Part shown: one piece after another, positions 1 to 11,998 of the stretch
How the letters are laid out: the number at the start of each line of letters is the position of its first letter
Numbering within the stretch: the stretch's first letter is position 1
Source: Polytrichum commune
Lineage: Eukaryota > Streptophyta > Polytrichopsida > Polytrichales > Polytrichaceae
Length of the DNA stretch: 64,000 nt
Assembly (NCBI GenBank): GCA_950295325.1
Contig: OX485809.1
Coordinates: 8,928,001-8,992,000 of the forward strand
Reading direction: 5' to 3'
The notes under the pieces: generated by a model
What the model saw: the letters and a program-made list of their open reading frames with translations, nothing else
What the model was told of the DNA's origin: nothing
Databases searched by the model: none
Translations under genes and position numbers: made by a program

Positions 1-3000
1 CATTTCAGCCTTGTCCAGGAATACAAAGGAACTAGTTAGCAGGTACGCACCAAGCCGACTATCCTCCGTCAATGCAGCATTGGACTGCCCACCTTGTGGA
101 TTTATTATCTGGTTTGGAATATTTAAGAGTTCATGAGCTTCAGCAAGGACCTCAGGAGACTGGGGAACAAAAATGTGCAATGTGTCACCATCAAAATCTG
201 CTTGAAATGGTGCGCATATCAAGGGATTGATGGCAACTCCACAGCCAAGGTGTAAACGTACTCGCATTGCCATCAAAGAATGTTTGGTTAGCGATGGTGG
301 TCTGTTGACGATGATTAAGTCGCCATCTTTGAGATGACGATGGACAGTATCACCAATTACAAGAGCCATATTGCTTTTCGCCCTTCTGTAAAGACTCATG
401 CCCAACCTCCCTGGTCTGTCATGGCGAACAGCACCTGTTTTGAAGAAGTCTGCATATGGGCCATTGTTAACATACTCTTGGAGACGATGGATACTCAGGG
501 CAGTGACCTTTTCTGGAATGGTTAGATGCTCAACTAGATCAATAGGCACTGAGATTTCTTCAATCTTAATGGAGGGGTCACCAAACACAACCAAGCGCGC
601 AGAAACATTATTGACCTTTGCCAATACATGGCCTTTCATAAATTTATCCTCCTTCTGCACCTCTGGGTCCATCGCTTTCCATTTCAACCCACGCTCCCAC
701 TGCAGGTCAGAAGAAGAATCGTATACATTACAAAAACAGTAGCCCTATAACGACCAGACCTTCATTTATGTTGGGTAAAAATAAAGACATCACAGCAAGT
801 ACATGTTAAATCTGACAGTAATCTCTTAATCACATTTGCATACCTTACTACCTGTGAGGTAGTGTGAAGTCAGGCTCTGAAGCTCCATGACTTCACTCTT
901 GACGGTGGCAAAATTTGGCTTGCCAGTCCTCGAGCTCTGCAATCTCTTAACTTCAACAGCAAGTCGCTGAAGCAACCTGTGCTGCTGATCCTGGAAGAAG
1001 AAAAACGTTTATGAGTCAATAGAGCAGTCTACTCTGAAAGCTCAATAATAAGAACAAACGAGGGTGTTACCTATGTTTCAAACCTACACTAGGTAAACCA
1101 CGCCCTTCAAGTCACAGACATAATATTTTACAGCAACCAGGTGAGCTCGTCCACAAGTGTACGTCAGATAAATTGCATCCAAAGTTGACAAATAAATGAA
1201 CTCTTCACAAATCAAGAAAATTCGGGAGCTTTGTGACACAGCAAGGCAGCAATTGGTTGCAAGCACAATGAATTCGGATTGCATGACAAAATATGTGATC
1301 TGGAACGATGCACACCTACCATCTGAGGTCTTGTCAAGAAAGAGCTTGAATCCTTCTCGTTTATCCGAGCACCACTTGGTGGCACTGGCAGAGTGCAAAG
1401 AACAAGGGCTTCTGGACGTGCAACCAACTCATGCATGCCCAATTTTTTTATCACCTCTCCAGACAAGCACCGAAGAATCTTCAAAGCCTGATCCCATATG
1501 ATAATTAATTGAGTGAAGTGATACTCCCTTTGTTTCATGCTCATTAGAACCCTTTGATAATGTAAATGCAAGAGACTTGTTGAACTCTTCATCAAACTTC
1601 ACTAATCCTCAATATCTCTCACATAAACATCCTGACTGTAGAGAATGGCGAATCGGGCATTACAGCAAAGAATCCCTAGCTCACTCTCAGCAAACTGTAT
1701 CCTGAAAACCACAGAATTGAGGTCAACATATTTCTGTGTCCCCAAAAGCTCAAAGTTACCAACAAAAATGTGGAGTGACTACCTCAAAAGGAAATAAGGC
1801 TCTGGTGCTTTTACATCCCCCTGGATGTCCCTTCACAAACTGCCAATAATCCGATGGCACTAAGTCCTCCTTTGCACAGGCCTTCATCTCAATAGTCTCG
1901 TAAGAATTTTCATTCTTCTTGGTCAACGTTACCACCAGGTTTGGATAACGGTCTTCCTTATTCTTCATATGTGCCTGTAAATTGCCCCCAACCACAGTTA
2001 CGTGTGTATAAGCAGGCTATGAAAGTAGGGTTCAAGTTCAAAACATCACAGATGAAACTCCTTTAAAACGAAGTACTGAGAAAGCAGAATAGTAGGATCA
2101 GTGAGGAAAATCGTTCATAATCACAAGGGACCAGAATAGCATACCAATAGATACATTGGTTACAAGGTCTACTTACTCCACAATACTTGCATTCATCCTC
2201 ACTGTCAGAGGATTCACTTGAATCAGAGTTGTCTGATGCATGACCTCCATAGCTTGTTTTTAAGGAACACCTAACCTGTTAGGATGTTGCCCAAAATATC
2301 AGAAGAGCATCCCTGCTCTGATAGGAATGTGCCACCCTTCCTCAATTAAAAGGACCTCAGTGACAGGTACAATCCCATAAACCAATCCAAATAACCAGAG
2401 TACAAAGATCCTACAGGTTTACCTGCTCGGAAGAGTTAACTTTCAGGGCAGTCCTTTGAAAAGCTAGAGGACTGTCATCATCAGAAGATAGATCTACAAG
2501 AGGCAGAGGCTGTCCTTTGCTGGCCATGTATGCAGCTTCAAGTCTGCTATGTGTCTTGGTTGCTTCATTCCTGCTATCCGGTTTGTAAGTTCCATGAGTG
2601 GGTTTCCTGCAGACCTTCACTTTCATAGGTTCACTTTCAGCATTGTGGAATGTCGGGGCCATAGAAGGATGGATTTTTCCTGCCAGCGCAGTACCATGTG
2701 TGATTTGAGCTTTCAACGCTGCCAGCACGTCGACTTTATACTTGCTTGAGCCATTTAGTGACGTCAGTATTTCCGTATCACACATCCATTTGCTCTGTCT
2801 TAAATTTTCTTTGCTGCTCAATACTTCCGCTCCATTTCTGCCTGGGGACTCAAAGTGACTGGATTTTTTAGTAACATCTGTATCACAATGCATCACACTC
2901 GAATTCCCGTCCCTTACCAACTCCCTAAGCTCTTGTGCCACAGCTTCCTCCTCTGCAGTAGACGTTACTTTCTTTCCCTACAAGAAGGATTCACCCTCAG

Positions 3001-4516
3001 TTTTAGAGCTTTATGTGTGCTTGCTATGATTGAGTTTCCTGTGAGAATTTGGTAAAATCACAAGCAGTGAACAAAAGAACTATCAGAAACACAGCAATTA
3101 AGTCAAATTAGGCTATGTCACATGTAAAACATACAGCCAATGTCTACGACAATGGTAAGCAGACGAATAGGAGCTTGGCATTCTTAATGGGTACATGTGA
3201 TTCAAGACTTATCTATCCATAGGTGGAAACTATTTTCATATCCTCCAGGCCATCCACCAATTCATTAATTGCACATATGCTAAGTTGTGAACCACCACAT
3301 TACAAAAGCATATAAGGGCAGGTGTAGAGCATAACGAAGAACCTTCTTTTCTTTGTATCTGTAGCACACGATACATATTTGAGACAACACTTTCTTCAGA
3401 TAGCGTATGTGAAGAGGATTATAAATCGCCATCGGAAGGTTGATATGTCCAAAATGTCCTGAAAAAGAAGAGTATTGAAGTAAGCCTGCGGGCAGTGCAC
3501 AAGTCACTGATATGCAACATATCCATTTTATTATTCAGTCATCATCATGTGACGCTTTGTGAACTTAATGTTCAGGTGAACCTTTTAAAGACAATGGTGA
3601 AATCCCCATTTACAGTTGCATGGCAATCGTGTTGTTTATGCCATTGGGTACCTGCTTTTCAGGAGTAGTAGAACTCCGCCTTAAAAATATCAACTTTACT
3701 TTCCTCCTGAACTTTATTCAACTCTCGTTTACTAGGAGTGAAAAGACATCGATGCATACCATCACAATCGCTTGGTTTTTTGGCACCGCAGGTACAGCAT
3801 CGATTGTCCTTGCCTAGCAGATTGTACACACCAAGGCGGCTGTCCCAAAGATCCTTAGCTTTGTCGATGGATTGATTTCTCTCGAAGACGGACAATGCAA
3901 GCTGCGCAAAAGATTCAATGAGTCGATACTACTTCTCACGTTCTGCATTACTATACTTTTGTGAGGCGCTAACAATAATTCTCATATCCATCCAGACCTC
4001 CGAACATTCATTGTGATATCCAACCCGGGACGAATAATATGCTTACTGAGTGAGAGCGAGTCCTTAAAAAAAGTCCTTACCATGGGACAATCCCTTCACG
4101 TGCACTAACTTCGATTCAACGCAATTGAGGAGGCGCAATGTGATGAATGTTCTTAACACGCGACAAGAGCAAGACTACAAAGCATCATCACAAGGAGGGA
4201 TAGTGGCTAGAGACGTGGATAAATATTTACTACAGAAAAAGAGTTTTCTATTTTTATTTTATTTTTAAAAGTACGACATTCTGGCGCAAGCCCTGGCGCA
4301 ACGAGTTTCTCTTAATGATAAGAATTTTCGACAATAACGAGAACGACCAAAACATCGGTGCAAGCAGCAGCAACAGAAAATTAAAGCAACATAAGTAAAC
4401 CATGATTCCCTGAGCATTGACGCACTCACAGTGTCCTGGTTGCTCAGAATCCCGAATTGAATGCCCGTAAGCTCCGCCAGAGACGTCTCTCCAGCTCTCG
4501 GATCCTGGACCTCCAT
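1..4516 (-). CDS. Largest subunit of plant RNA polymerase IV/V (NRPD1/NRPE1-like), 5' part of gene
   Basis: This is the catalytic largest subunit of a plant silencing polymerase that makes RNA for RNA-directed DNA methylation in the nucleus. Exons, read on the minus strand, are 4516-4430, 3901-3760, 3458-3343, 2977-2423, 2275-2177, 1974-1783, 1487-1320, 990-844 and 699-1. All joins keep frame and give 735 codons before the window edge. The N-terminal zinc clamp is visible (C64, C67, C75, H78 in CDGHFGHINLP, then C105, C108). A second CxxC (C329, C332) precedes RYPNLVV, and SDYWQFV and LPVPP follow in family order. The metal-A motif is QADFDGDTLHIF at residues 670-674, with Asp where Pol II has its catalytic triad. 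Pol II would read NADFDGDEMN; the HIFVPQS ending is Pol IV/V-like. Exon 4 adds about 185 residues that I cannot align to the family. An open 24-codon segment at 1694-1623 was left out because joining exons around it restores the canonical FPFE-ALKIL spacing. Pol IV versus Pol V cannot be settled without the C-terminal domain. Confidence 0.92.
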
Positions 4517-5300
4517 CAGGTCTGGAACATCAACCTGGCACGAGCGCAGACTGGAGCCAATAGCTCCTCTCGCTGCCTGTACTTGCAGTGAAAGAAGACA
4601 GACAACTCTAAGCCAATGAATGCCACAAACAAAACTTGAGCAGCAACAGACTTTTTCCCTGACACTCCGTCACTCCCCTGACATTCTCATCATAATTCCG
4701 CTGCTCCAACAGGTCATCATAACTTAATTGGCACAAACCTCATTGCAGATTCCATGCAAAACAAAAGCACCGAAACAATTTTCTACACACTTGTACTTCT
4801 TCGTTTCCCGAACACGTCAACGTTATCTACTCTTCATCAATCGACCCCCTGGAAACCTCAAAGTCTGTCTGCAGAACCTCGCTGCCTGTACTTATAATAC
4901 TTGCAGTGAAAAGATGACAGACAAACAACTCTAAATGAATGCCACAAACCTGCGCATCAACAGATATTTTTCTCCTGTCTGTCTATCTGTCTGTCACCCC
5001 CCCGACATTCTCCTCATCATAATACCGCTGCTCCAACAGAGGTCATCATCATAATTCACACCACCTCATTGCAGATTCCACGCAAAACGAAAGGCATCAG
5101 CAAAACAATTTCCTCCATACTTGTTGCCTGCATCGACATCATCGACCTCCGACTGAAAACCTCGAAGCAGCCTGTCTGCAGAGCCTCTTCCTTGCTCCAT
5201 TCTTGCTACCAAGCTGTTCTACCCCGCAATGCACAATACTGTAGTAGTAGGTGTACGCCATTTCATTCCATCATTCAGCTCACTAACTTTATCTAATCTC
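4517..5300. repeat. Upstream region of the polymerase gene with a tandem duplication
   Basis: Two adjacent direct copies of an approximately 300-bp unit lie here, at about 4562-4870 and 4876-5190. Shared landmarks in the same order include CTCGCTGCCTGTACTT, GACAGACAA, AATGCCACAAAC, CCGCTGCTCCAACAG, GGTCATCAT, CCTCATTGCAGATTCC and CTGTCTGCAGA. The copies differ by many substitutions and short indels, so the duplication is not recent. The block begins within about 50 bp of the polymerase start codon, so it probably covers promoter or 5' UTR. I see no long conserved reading frame in it. Confidence 0.75.
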
Positions 5301-5493
5301 GTCTCCCCCAATCAATACACCTGAGTTCGTCTTTCTCTTCACTTGCAATAAGTTACCCTCCTGCGCTCCTCCGCCCCTCCGCCAATCCCCATCCGATGGA
5401 GCACACCCGGAGGTGATTCGACTCGACTCGATGCCAAAAGAAGCCCCCAGCCAGCGGAGCCTCGTTTCTAAGTCTTTTTCCTTGCTTTAATAG

Positions 5494-6180
5494 CTAAGTT
5501 ACGTGATTACACCTGCGCTTCAAGTATTGATGAGCAACCCTATGGAAGATGCCGACGTCCTCGTGTTCTCTCGGGCATTGAGCAGCGAAGCCATTGCGGC
5601 GGACAGGCCGGCCATCGCCTCTGCGCCATTCTTCCTCTGCCCAATTCTTCCCCTTCACATTTGCAAGGCTGCCAGTATCTATGTGCCAGGTACATTCCCT
5701 CCCTTTCTTCACATTCTTTGAAAACTGTAGCTGGACAAGGTTCCCTAATGCGAGTCCTAAATACAAGGTTGTCATTAGGGAACCTCCACTGCGAGTGGCA
5801 GTCATGGTAGCCTCTCTGCCCGTCCTGCCCGATGGCTATCCCGGGCAGCCCGCACACTATATCTTTTATTTTATATTTATTTATATTTATATATTTATAT
5901 ATATAATGCTGGCTTCCTCGAGAAGCAAGCAACCCGTTTCCTCAAACGGTATCGAAGGGACTGGATTCTTCACACTATGGCCGCTCAAGTCGAGAGGCCG
6001 TGGGATTGAATGGCCAAACTTTGTTGAGAGTCCAAAGAAATGGGCTGAAAATAGTCAATAAAATATAGGCATTGGAGCCTTCGGCCGGGCACAATGTGAA
6101 GCTTCCAAAGGTCAAGCCCAAAGTCCAAAGGAAGAAGGACCGTCAAAGCACATTTCCTTGTAAACCACAAAAATGTTTCA
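5494..6180. other. GC-richer unassigned segment with open frames on both strands
   Basis: Positions about 5500-5830 are clearly richer in G and C than the DNA to the right and stay open in more than one frame. On the plus strand an ATG at 5530 opens a frame ending near a GGTACA that could be a splice donor (5690). On the minus strand overlapping frames of about 100 codons also exist. None resembles a protein I know. It could be a divergent first exon, a CpG-rich promoter or chance. An AT-only tract follows at about 5861-5905. Confidence 0.2.
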
Positions 6181-6385
6181 TGGAATTTCTAGGCACTATT
6201 TTCACACTCTCATTCCCATCTTAAAGCCATTCCACATCTACTCGCAAAAAAACTAATGGTTCTTGGTATTGTGTGGCCCTTTTTTTACACCAAAAACAAC
6301 TAGGGACAAAATTTTCTTCTAAGCTCAACTTTTCTCTTTCTATTGACAGTAAAACATGGCGTCTCCCTCATTCCACACTATACAT

Positions 6386-6985
6386 TTAGACTAATTCAAA
6401 CCTTGGACAACTAACCAACTAATTCAAGTATTAGTTAAGTAGTTGTCTTTTGTACCTATAGTTGTTCACAATTTGACCTACCAAAAAAGGTAGTTAGCTA
6501 TAGTTGTTCTAAATTTGGATTACCAAAAAGTCTAGTTAACTATAATTATATCCAGTTAACTAAATATCTAGTTAACTAAAGTTGAGCGCAACCTATTCAT
6601 GGATTTATGTTGTGGTGTTGTAATGTCACTAGTGTGTTATTTGTGTTGGTGGTGTACATGAAGGTTGTTTCAGAGCCCAAGACTGTGAGTGATTGTATGA
6701 AGACATTTTTTGATGATCCTCAGTGGACCAAGCATATTAAAGACCCTCACCTAAAGCAAATCAAGAGGTGAACTTCATCAAATATACAAGAATACTTGAA
6801 TTTTTCTAGTTAAATATAATTGTTTTTTATTCTCATCTTAATTTTTTCTATTTAACTATAGTTATACTTGAAATTGGTTTGAATTTTTTTTAGTTAACTA
6901 TAGTTGTTCTCTAAAATGTATTAAAAATAATATAGTTAACTATAGTTATTTTGGTAGTTGTCCAAAATATGGACTAATTGCCTTT
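6386..6985. mobile_element. DNA transposon-like element with subterminal AGTTAACTATAGTT arrays
   Basis: The left end (ACTAATTCAAACC..TTGGACAACTA) and the right end (TAGTTGTCC..ATGGACTAATT) form imperfect inverted repeats sharing TTGGACAACTA. Inside both ends the palindromic motif AGTTAACTATAGTT recurs in slightly varied forms (near 6490, 6530, 6553-6585, 6850, 6893 and 6931). More copies occur beyond the right end (7276, 7345), so the true element may be longer. Clusters of short subterminal motifs are typical of transposase-binding regions in hAT and related DNA transposons. The central part (6650-6770) holds an open stretch reading SEPKTVSDCMKTFFDDPQW that I do not recognise. No transposase is visible, so the element looks non-autonomous. 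Confidence 0.5.
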
Positions 6986-7654
6986 GAGATTCTAGCATCT
7001 ACCTATTATGATTCTCCGGGAAGCGAACAAGTAGATCTTATTGAAGAACGTTGTGGGAATGAAACAAGAAAACGGTAGAACCGTGAGGCTCTGTCCTTTG
7101 CTATGAAAGACTACAATTGTAGATGATTACTTTGCTCATGCCAATTCATGGCTATTCACTATACCAAACCTTTCTTGGATTTTGTGCACCTTCTTCTCAA
7201 ATACGGGTCAAGGATTGAAGCTACTCATTTATCACCCAATTTTTTTTAAATGAATAATCAAGAACTGCCGAAATAACTATAGTTAACTACATTTCTTTCA
7301 ATGCACTTTAGGGAGCACTTGCATATGTATATATATATATAAAACTATAGTTAACATCCACATTACATAAAGTGGACCAAAAATAACAAGAACAAGTAAC
7401 ATCCAAGTGTGAACACAAAGTGGTTAGGAAATTTGCTCTTGAAACGAAGAAGTTGATGCATAGTCTCTGTCCTGTAGACAGAGCCAATAAACATTGGGTA
7501 TAGGTTTATGTTGCATTAGTAAGTAGACATACTCACGGTGATTGTCTCGTGATTTTGTGGGTGTGGTTATTGGACTGGCATGCCATGAATAGACCAAAAC
7601 ATGTGAAATAGATTCTAAGATAGTTTATGCTCAAGCATGAATTCACTTCTCAAT
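6986..7654. other. Non-coding interval, no gene seen
   Basis: This AT-rich stretch carries two stray AGTTAACTATAGTT-type motifs (7276 and 7345) and a short TA run (7326-7343). Fragments such as 7120-7210 read open for 30 codons but match nothing I recognise. Confidence 0.4.
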
Positions 7655-8035
7655 AGAGTTATTCATAAAGTCCCTCGAGGAGGGATGAAATCGTGGGTTT
7701 GATCCTTCTTTGAGACAACTTTCTATTAAGAGTGTGTTAGCTTGTTGTGTATTAGAGTTTGTTTTGAAAGTTGGGTGAAAATTTTGGGATCTCCTTTTTC
7801 CACCTTTCAACTTTGAGACAATTTTAGAATCTAAACTAGGGCATGCACATGGGATATGCTATCCTAAATCCCATATCAGCCTATGCAAGGCTAGCTTGGC
7901 CTACCCACCCTGGTAGAACAAGCTTGAAATGTTGCTTTTCATAGTTCGACACCACTATTTGTGTATGGCTATATAAACATCAAGAAAACTTGGATGACTT
8001 TGTGTTAATTCTCATAAACTCAAGGTTTGAGACTA
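7655..8035 (+). repeat. Dispersed repeat family G, copy 1
   Basis: This segment shares ordered blocks with 63012-63390 (same orientation) and 54040-54292 (opposite orientation). The blocks include AAAGTCCCTC near the start, GTTGGGTGAAA in the middle, AATCCCATATCAGCCTATGC, and GCAAGGCTAGCTTG near the end. Three copies in 64 kb mark it as a dispersed repeat. I see no terminal inverted repeats, tail or coding capacity, so its class is open. Confidence 0.65.
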
Positions 8036-9070
8036 AACCCATGGTTTCATCTTCTTTACTTTACAAACAACTCTAATAAAGCCTTACAATATTGGTCCAC
8101 TCTTGCATAACACAAGATATCTACCTACACTATTTGAAAACTTTCAAAGAACGACATGGCTCTCAATCCATGTCATAAGAAAGTTGGCGCTAAGGTATGT
8201 ACCTATCTAATTTAAAGTGTGAGTCGCTATATTGTCACACTACCACCATCCAAGTCTCCCGTAAAGTGCCTTGCTACATTGAAGATTATGTATATTTTCT
8301 ATGGCAATAGAATTGCCAAACTTCCGGTGACAAAGGGTGTGTTCCATGGCACTTGTATGGTGGCATATGGTGTCAATCAATTGCCATGCATGTCATTTGA
8401 TACTAACAACTCGTCTTTACAAAGTCACCAAAGAAATTCATTGTGAATGGAGTTGAGTCAAATGAACCTCCTTCTCATCATTATTTCTCGCTCGCCCACA
8501 TCACGTATTAGGTGTGTGTGTCAATGAACGGGTAGTGCCGGCAGTTAGTTACAAGCTAGCCGGTTGATTTTGAGAATTTCCGAATGCAATTGGAAAGTTT
8601 AGGAAGGGGTTCCGGACAAAAATCAAGGTTTACGGAAATGGGCCGATTAGAAGAAAAAAATGTTGGCACTAAGGCAAGCTGCCCTAGAGTATCCGCGGCA
8701 AATTACCGATTGAAAATTTATTTTCACGGCGGGTAGCCGACCAAATATATATATATTAGGCAATTTTTTTCAATACTATGCATAGTTGGAGACTATGCCT
8801 TGTTGGCTTGTGGTTTAGGGTTAGTGTGGCTTGTGGTTTAGGATTACTTGCTTCCCGCCACAACTTCCATTCCGCACTAGTGGAGCTTGCATTTTCGTTT
8901 GCATTATGAGTTTTTGAGTTCTAGAATTGCTAGATTGTTAAGTGACAATAGCTTCAAGAGGTTTTCATTGTTGTTGCTCTGCGAAATTGTAAGGAGGTCT
9001 GCGAAACTGTGAGGTACTGTACTTACAGTGAGACAAAAATATTGTTTGAGGGAGTGCCGGCAGTGTACAA
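8036..9070. other. Non-coding interval with short direct repeats
   Basis: No supported gene. The string GTAGTGCCGGCAGTTAG with a following TTACAAGCTAG at about 8532-8560 returns in altered form at about 9245-9280. A 16-bp phrase TGGCTTGTGGTTTAGG is repeated in tandem near 8800-8845. A TA run lies near 8746-8757. Confidence 0.4.
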
Positions 9071-9162
9071 CACTCGTGCACTTCATCACGTCTCATGTTA
9101 TCACACTCGTCCACTTCATCGCATCTCGTGTTATCACACTCGTCCACTTCGTCGCATCTCCC
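9071..9162. repeat. Minisatellite, about 2.8 copies of a 33-bp unit
   Basis: The unit begins CACTCGTCCACTTCATCGC and ends GTGTTATCA. Three consecutive units differ by a few substitutions, and a fourth CACTCGTG fragment appears after a gap at 9206. Read on the minus strand it gives the repetitive peptide CDEVDECDN, which I take as a by-product of the repeat. Confidence 0.75.
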
Positions 9163-9689
9163 AAACTTCATGTAACTTGCCATTTTACAGTGTTATCACA
9201 CTCGTGTGGACATCTTGTGAGATCACTTTTTTGAGGGAGTGTCGGGTAGTGCCGCGTAGTGCCGACAATTACAAGCTAGGAGGAGGAAGGATTAAGTGCA
9301 CACAGTTCCCATAACCATTGTTCATTTCATTTCAAATACCCTTATAGGAGAAAAAAGACGGAAAAGGAGAAGAGAAGGGCGTGATGGTGTTGGTATTAGT
9401 GTTGGATCTCAGATACGCTCTTTCATTTTTATTTTGTTTCCATTCTGCATAGTCAGCTGCAACGGCATGAACCTTATGTCGAACCTCCGGGTGATCTTTC
9501 TTAAAGCGGAGATGGTTTCTTCTGGTCTCGGAACAAACGCGAGTTAACCCTGTACCAACTCTGTCGGAAGCCCTCACAAAGCTCCTTCATGCTAGTTCAC
9601 CTTGTTCAATCTTGTTGTTAGGATGTTTAATCTATATTCCGCCTGTAATCCGAGAAACAAAGCACTTGCTAATTACATACTAATTACAG

Positions 9690-11830
9690 TGTTTATTTAT
9701 GCTTTCAGGTTCTTCAATGGCTAAAAAACAAAAATTGATCCGAGATTCGTACTTTGGAATATCGCGTGAGATGAATTCTTCTACAAGTGATAACATCATA
9801 TCCGTTCAGAGCCCGGGTGCAAAACAAACAACCCCTTCGCAAGTAGAATTGGCGCAAATTTTGTGGAATGAACAATGGGCAAATCAATTCCAATGGTTAG
9901 ATTATTCTGCGTCCGAAGGTAAAATCTTTTGCAAAATTTGTAGGGAGAAAGGAGGTTGCTTAGTATATATCAAGGATGGGTAAAAAAATTTCAAGGTGAG
10001 TGCATTTACATACCATTCTTGTTCAAATGAACACCACATGTTTGTTTGGGTCTGCATCAGCGGAGAAAAAACCATGAAAAAAACAATTTCCAGCGGTCAG
10101 CGTGCTTGTGATGAGGCTTTGCAAACCCTCTTCAAAGCAACCTATTTTACAAGGAAGCAATCCCTCATATATTCAAAATTCCATGCGTTGTATAAATTGT
10201 TGATATATGTAAATGCCCCTATTACATCTAGCATGTATCAAAACGAAAAAACTTGCAGTGATTTAATAAGGTGCATTTTTGTAGTAATCCAAAAGAAAAT
10301 AATTTGTAGGATTCAAAATTCTCCACTATTTGGCATTATGGTTGATAAATTTACATATATCAATGTCACTAGACATCTTGTCATGTTTGCAACAATCATA
10401 GAGGAGGGTCCGCCCAAAACTGTTTTTTTAGGTCTGTTATAGTTGGATGGCGGTAAAAAAAATTCTGCTTCAATTTTGTATTACGTGATATCTCAGTTGT
10501 GGTTGTAGGATTTAGATTTGTACAGGTTGGTAGTTTTTGGTAGTGATGGAACAAACAACATGGTAGGTTCTCAGACCGGTGTTTCAACGCGACTTCGCAA
10601 AGAGGTAAATCCGTTCATCTTAGTATGTTATTATGTAGCTCATCACACCAATCTTGCTGCTTTAGATGTTGCCAAAACACCGGATTATAAGGTTTTGTCC
10701 ACTGAAATAGATGTTTTGATAAATTTGATTTTAAGTTCTTTTCACAAATCGAGTAAGCGCAAACATGCGTTAACGACCTTGCAGGAACAATTATTTGATT
10801 CTAAAAAAACTATAAAGCGCTATCACAAAATTCGTTGGTTAAGTAGGTGGCAGGCAATCAGTACCCTTTGTGATTCATTTGAATATGTCCTTATTTGTTT
10901 TCAAGAGGTTGATGAAAGTGAAACATATGTTGCAAAGTTTATTTTGGAAAAATTTGGTCAATTCAAGTATATTTATATCTTATATTTTTTTGTTGACATT
11001 CTTCACTCATTGGCAATGCTATCAAAGGTATTTCAATTGAAGTTTGTGGATGTCACTACTGTGTAAAGTATTGTGCGTACTGAGGTGGCTCAAATTCGTA
11101 TGATGTTCATTGTCGATTCTTGTGATTTGAATGCTGATGTCTTTAATGAATCCATTGGTTATCATGTTTTGTCTGATTACGGTCCTCACAGTGGGTACTT
11201 GAAGATGTTGCAGTTTGAGGTGATGGGTTCTACGTTTCACAGCTTCCAGATGACACAGTTTAGACTTGGCATTGATGTTCCAAAAGAATTTTGTACAAGT
11301 TGTTTGTTCCGCCCTTGATGCACGTTTTTGTGACAATGACTTAATTTCTTGTTTTAAGATTTTGAATCTGACTAATATGCCTTCAAGACAAGTAGGTTTA
11401 CAAAATTGGTGTATTTCTGAATTGGATACTTTGTTGTGTCATTATGGAGTAGACCGCTCACATGAAAGCTTTAAACTTCCTTCTCTTGTGAACCAAACAG
11501 CATGTAAGCGTGAATTTTTAGCCTTTAAGCTTCAGTGCACTACAAAATGGGGGGATAAGAATTTCAGGGATTTGTAGGGCATGATAACTTAGAATCATGT
11601 TTTGTAAGCACGGTACCCCAACCTCCTTATTCTTGCAAAGTTAGCTCATGTGCAATGTGTTTCTACAGCGATATGTGAGCAAAGTTAGAAATAGGTTGGG
11701 TAGTAAGAATCTTGATACAATGTTGTGAATTGCCTTGGAAAGGCCAGATGAAGAGGTAGATGACATAATTGGTGACGCTATCCCACTTTGGAAGAAGGAC
11801 AGTAAGTATCGTTTTTTGTATGTTAATTTC
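9690..11830 (+). pseudogene. Degenerate hAT-superfamily transposase (TTF/BED zinc finger, DDE-like core, C-terminal dimerization region)
   Basis: Successive plus-strand fragments follow the order of hAT transposases of the ZMYM/KIAA1586-like type. At 9699-9983 there is an N-terminal TTF/BED-like zinc finger (QFQWLDYSASEGKIFCKICRE). At 10080-10440 the frame reads SPLFGIMVDKFTYINVTRHLV and then IEEGPPKTVFLGLL. At 10518-11066 it reads GSDGTNNMVGSQTGVSTRL, the CYYVAHHTNLAA block and IKRYHKIRWLSRWQAI. At 11266-11577 comes VCSALDARFCDNDLISCFKI. The end (11630-11820) holds a remnant of the C-terminal dimerization region followed by RPDEEVDDIIGDAIPLWKKD. The coding line is interrupted by several in-frame stops and frame changes, for example between 9983 and 9996 and near 11066, so it cannot make one transposase. 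I could not place terminal inverted repeats or an 8-bp target duplication. Confidence 0.8.
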
Positions 11831-11942
11831 TCTTTTTATTTGAATTCTCCTAATACAGTGAATGTGAGTGGTGTGTCTTGTTCGTTTGGGGCAATTGATA
11901 CTAACGGCAATGGTATGCAAATTTCATGATTTTCAATACTAA

Positions 11943-11998
11943 CTAGCCTCCGGATAATACTTGGACCTTTTTGTGGTGCTTGTATTTTCCGAAGGCTA
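11943..11998. repeat. Imperfect hairpin just 3' of the hAT fragment
   Basis: TAGCCTCCGGATAATAC is mirrored by GTATTTTCCGAAGGCTA after a spacer of about 20 bases, giving a stem of about 17 bp with two mismatches. Position suggests it may belong to the transposon's 3' end. Confidence 0.5.

Noticed and set aside
1623-1694. Possible extra 24-codon exon in the polymerase gene
   Set aside because: It is open and phase-compatible, but inserting it breaks the conserved FPFE-ALKILRCL spacing; the flanking exons join perfectly without it.
8529-9280. Interval of about 720 bp between two GTAGTGCCG..ACAAGCTAG repeats as a possible terminal-repeat element
   Set aside because: The repeated ends are only about 30 bp and diverged, and the interior shows no element features; kept only as short direct repeats.
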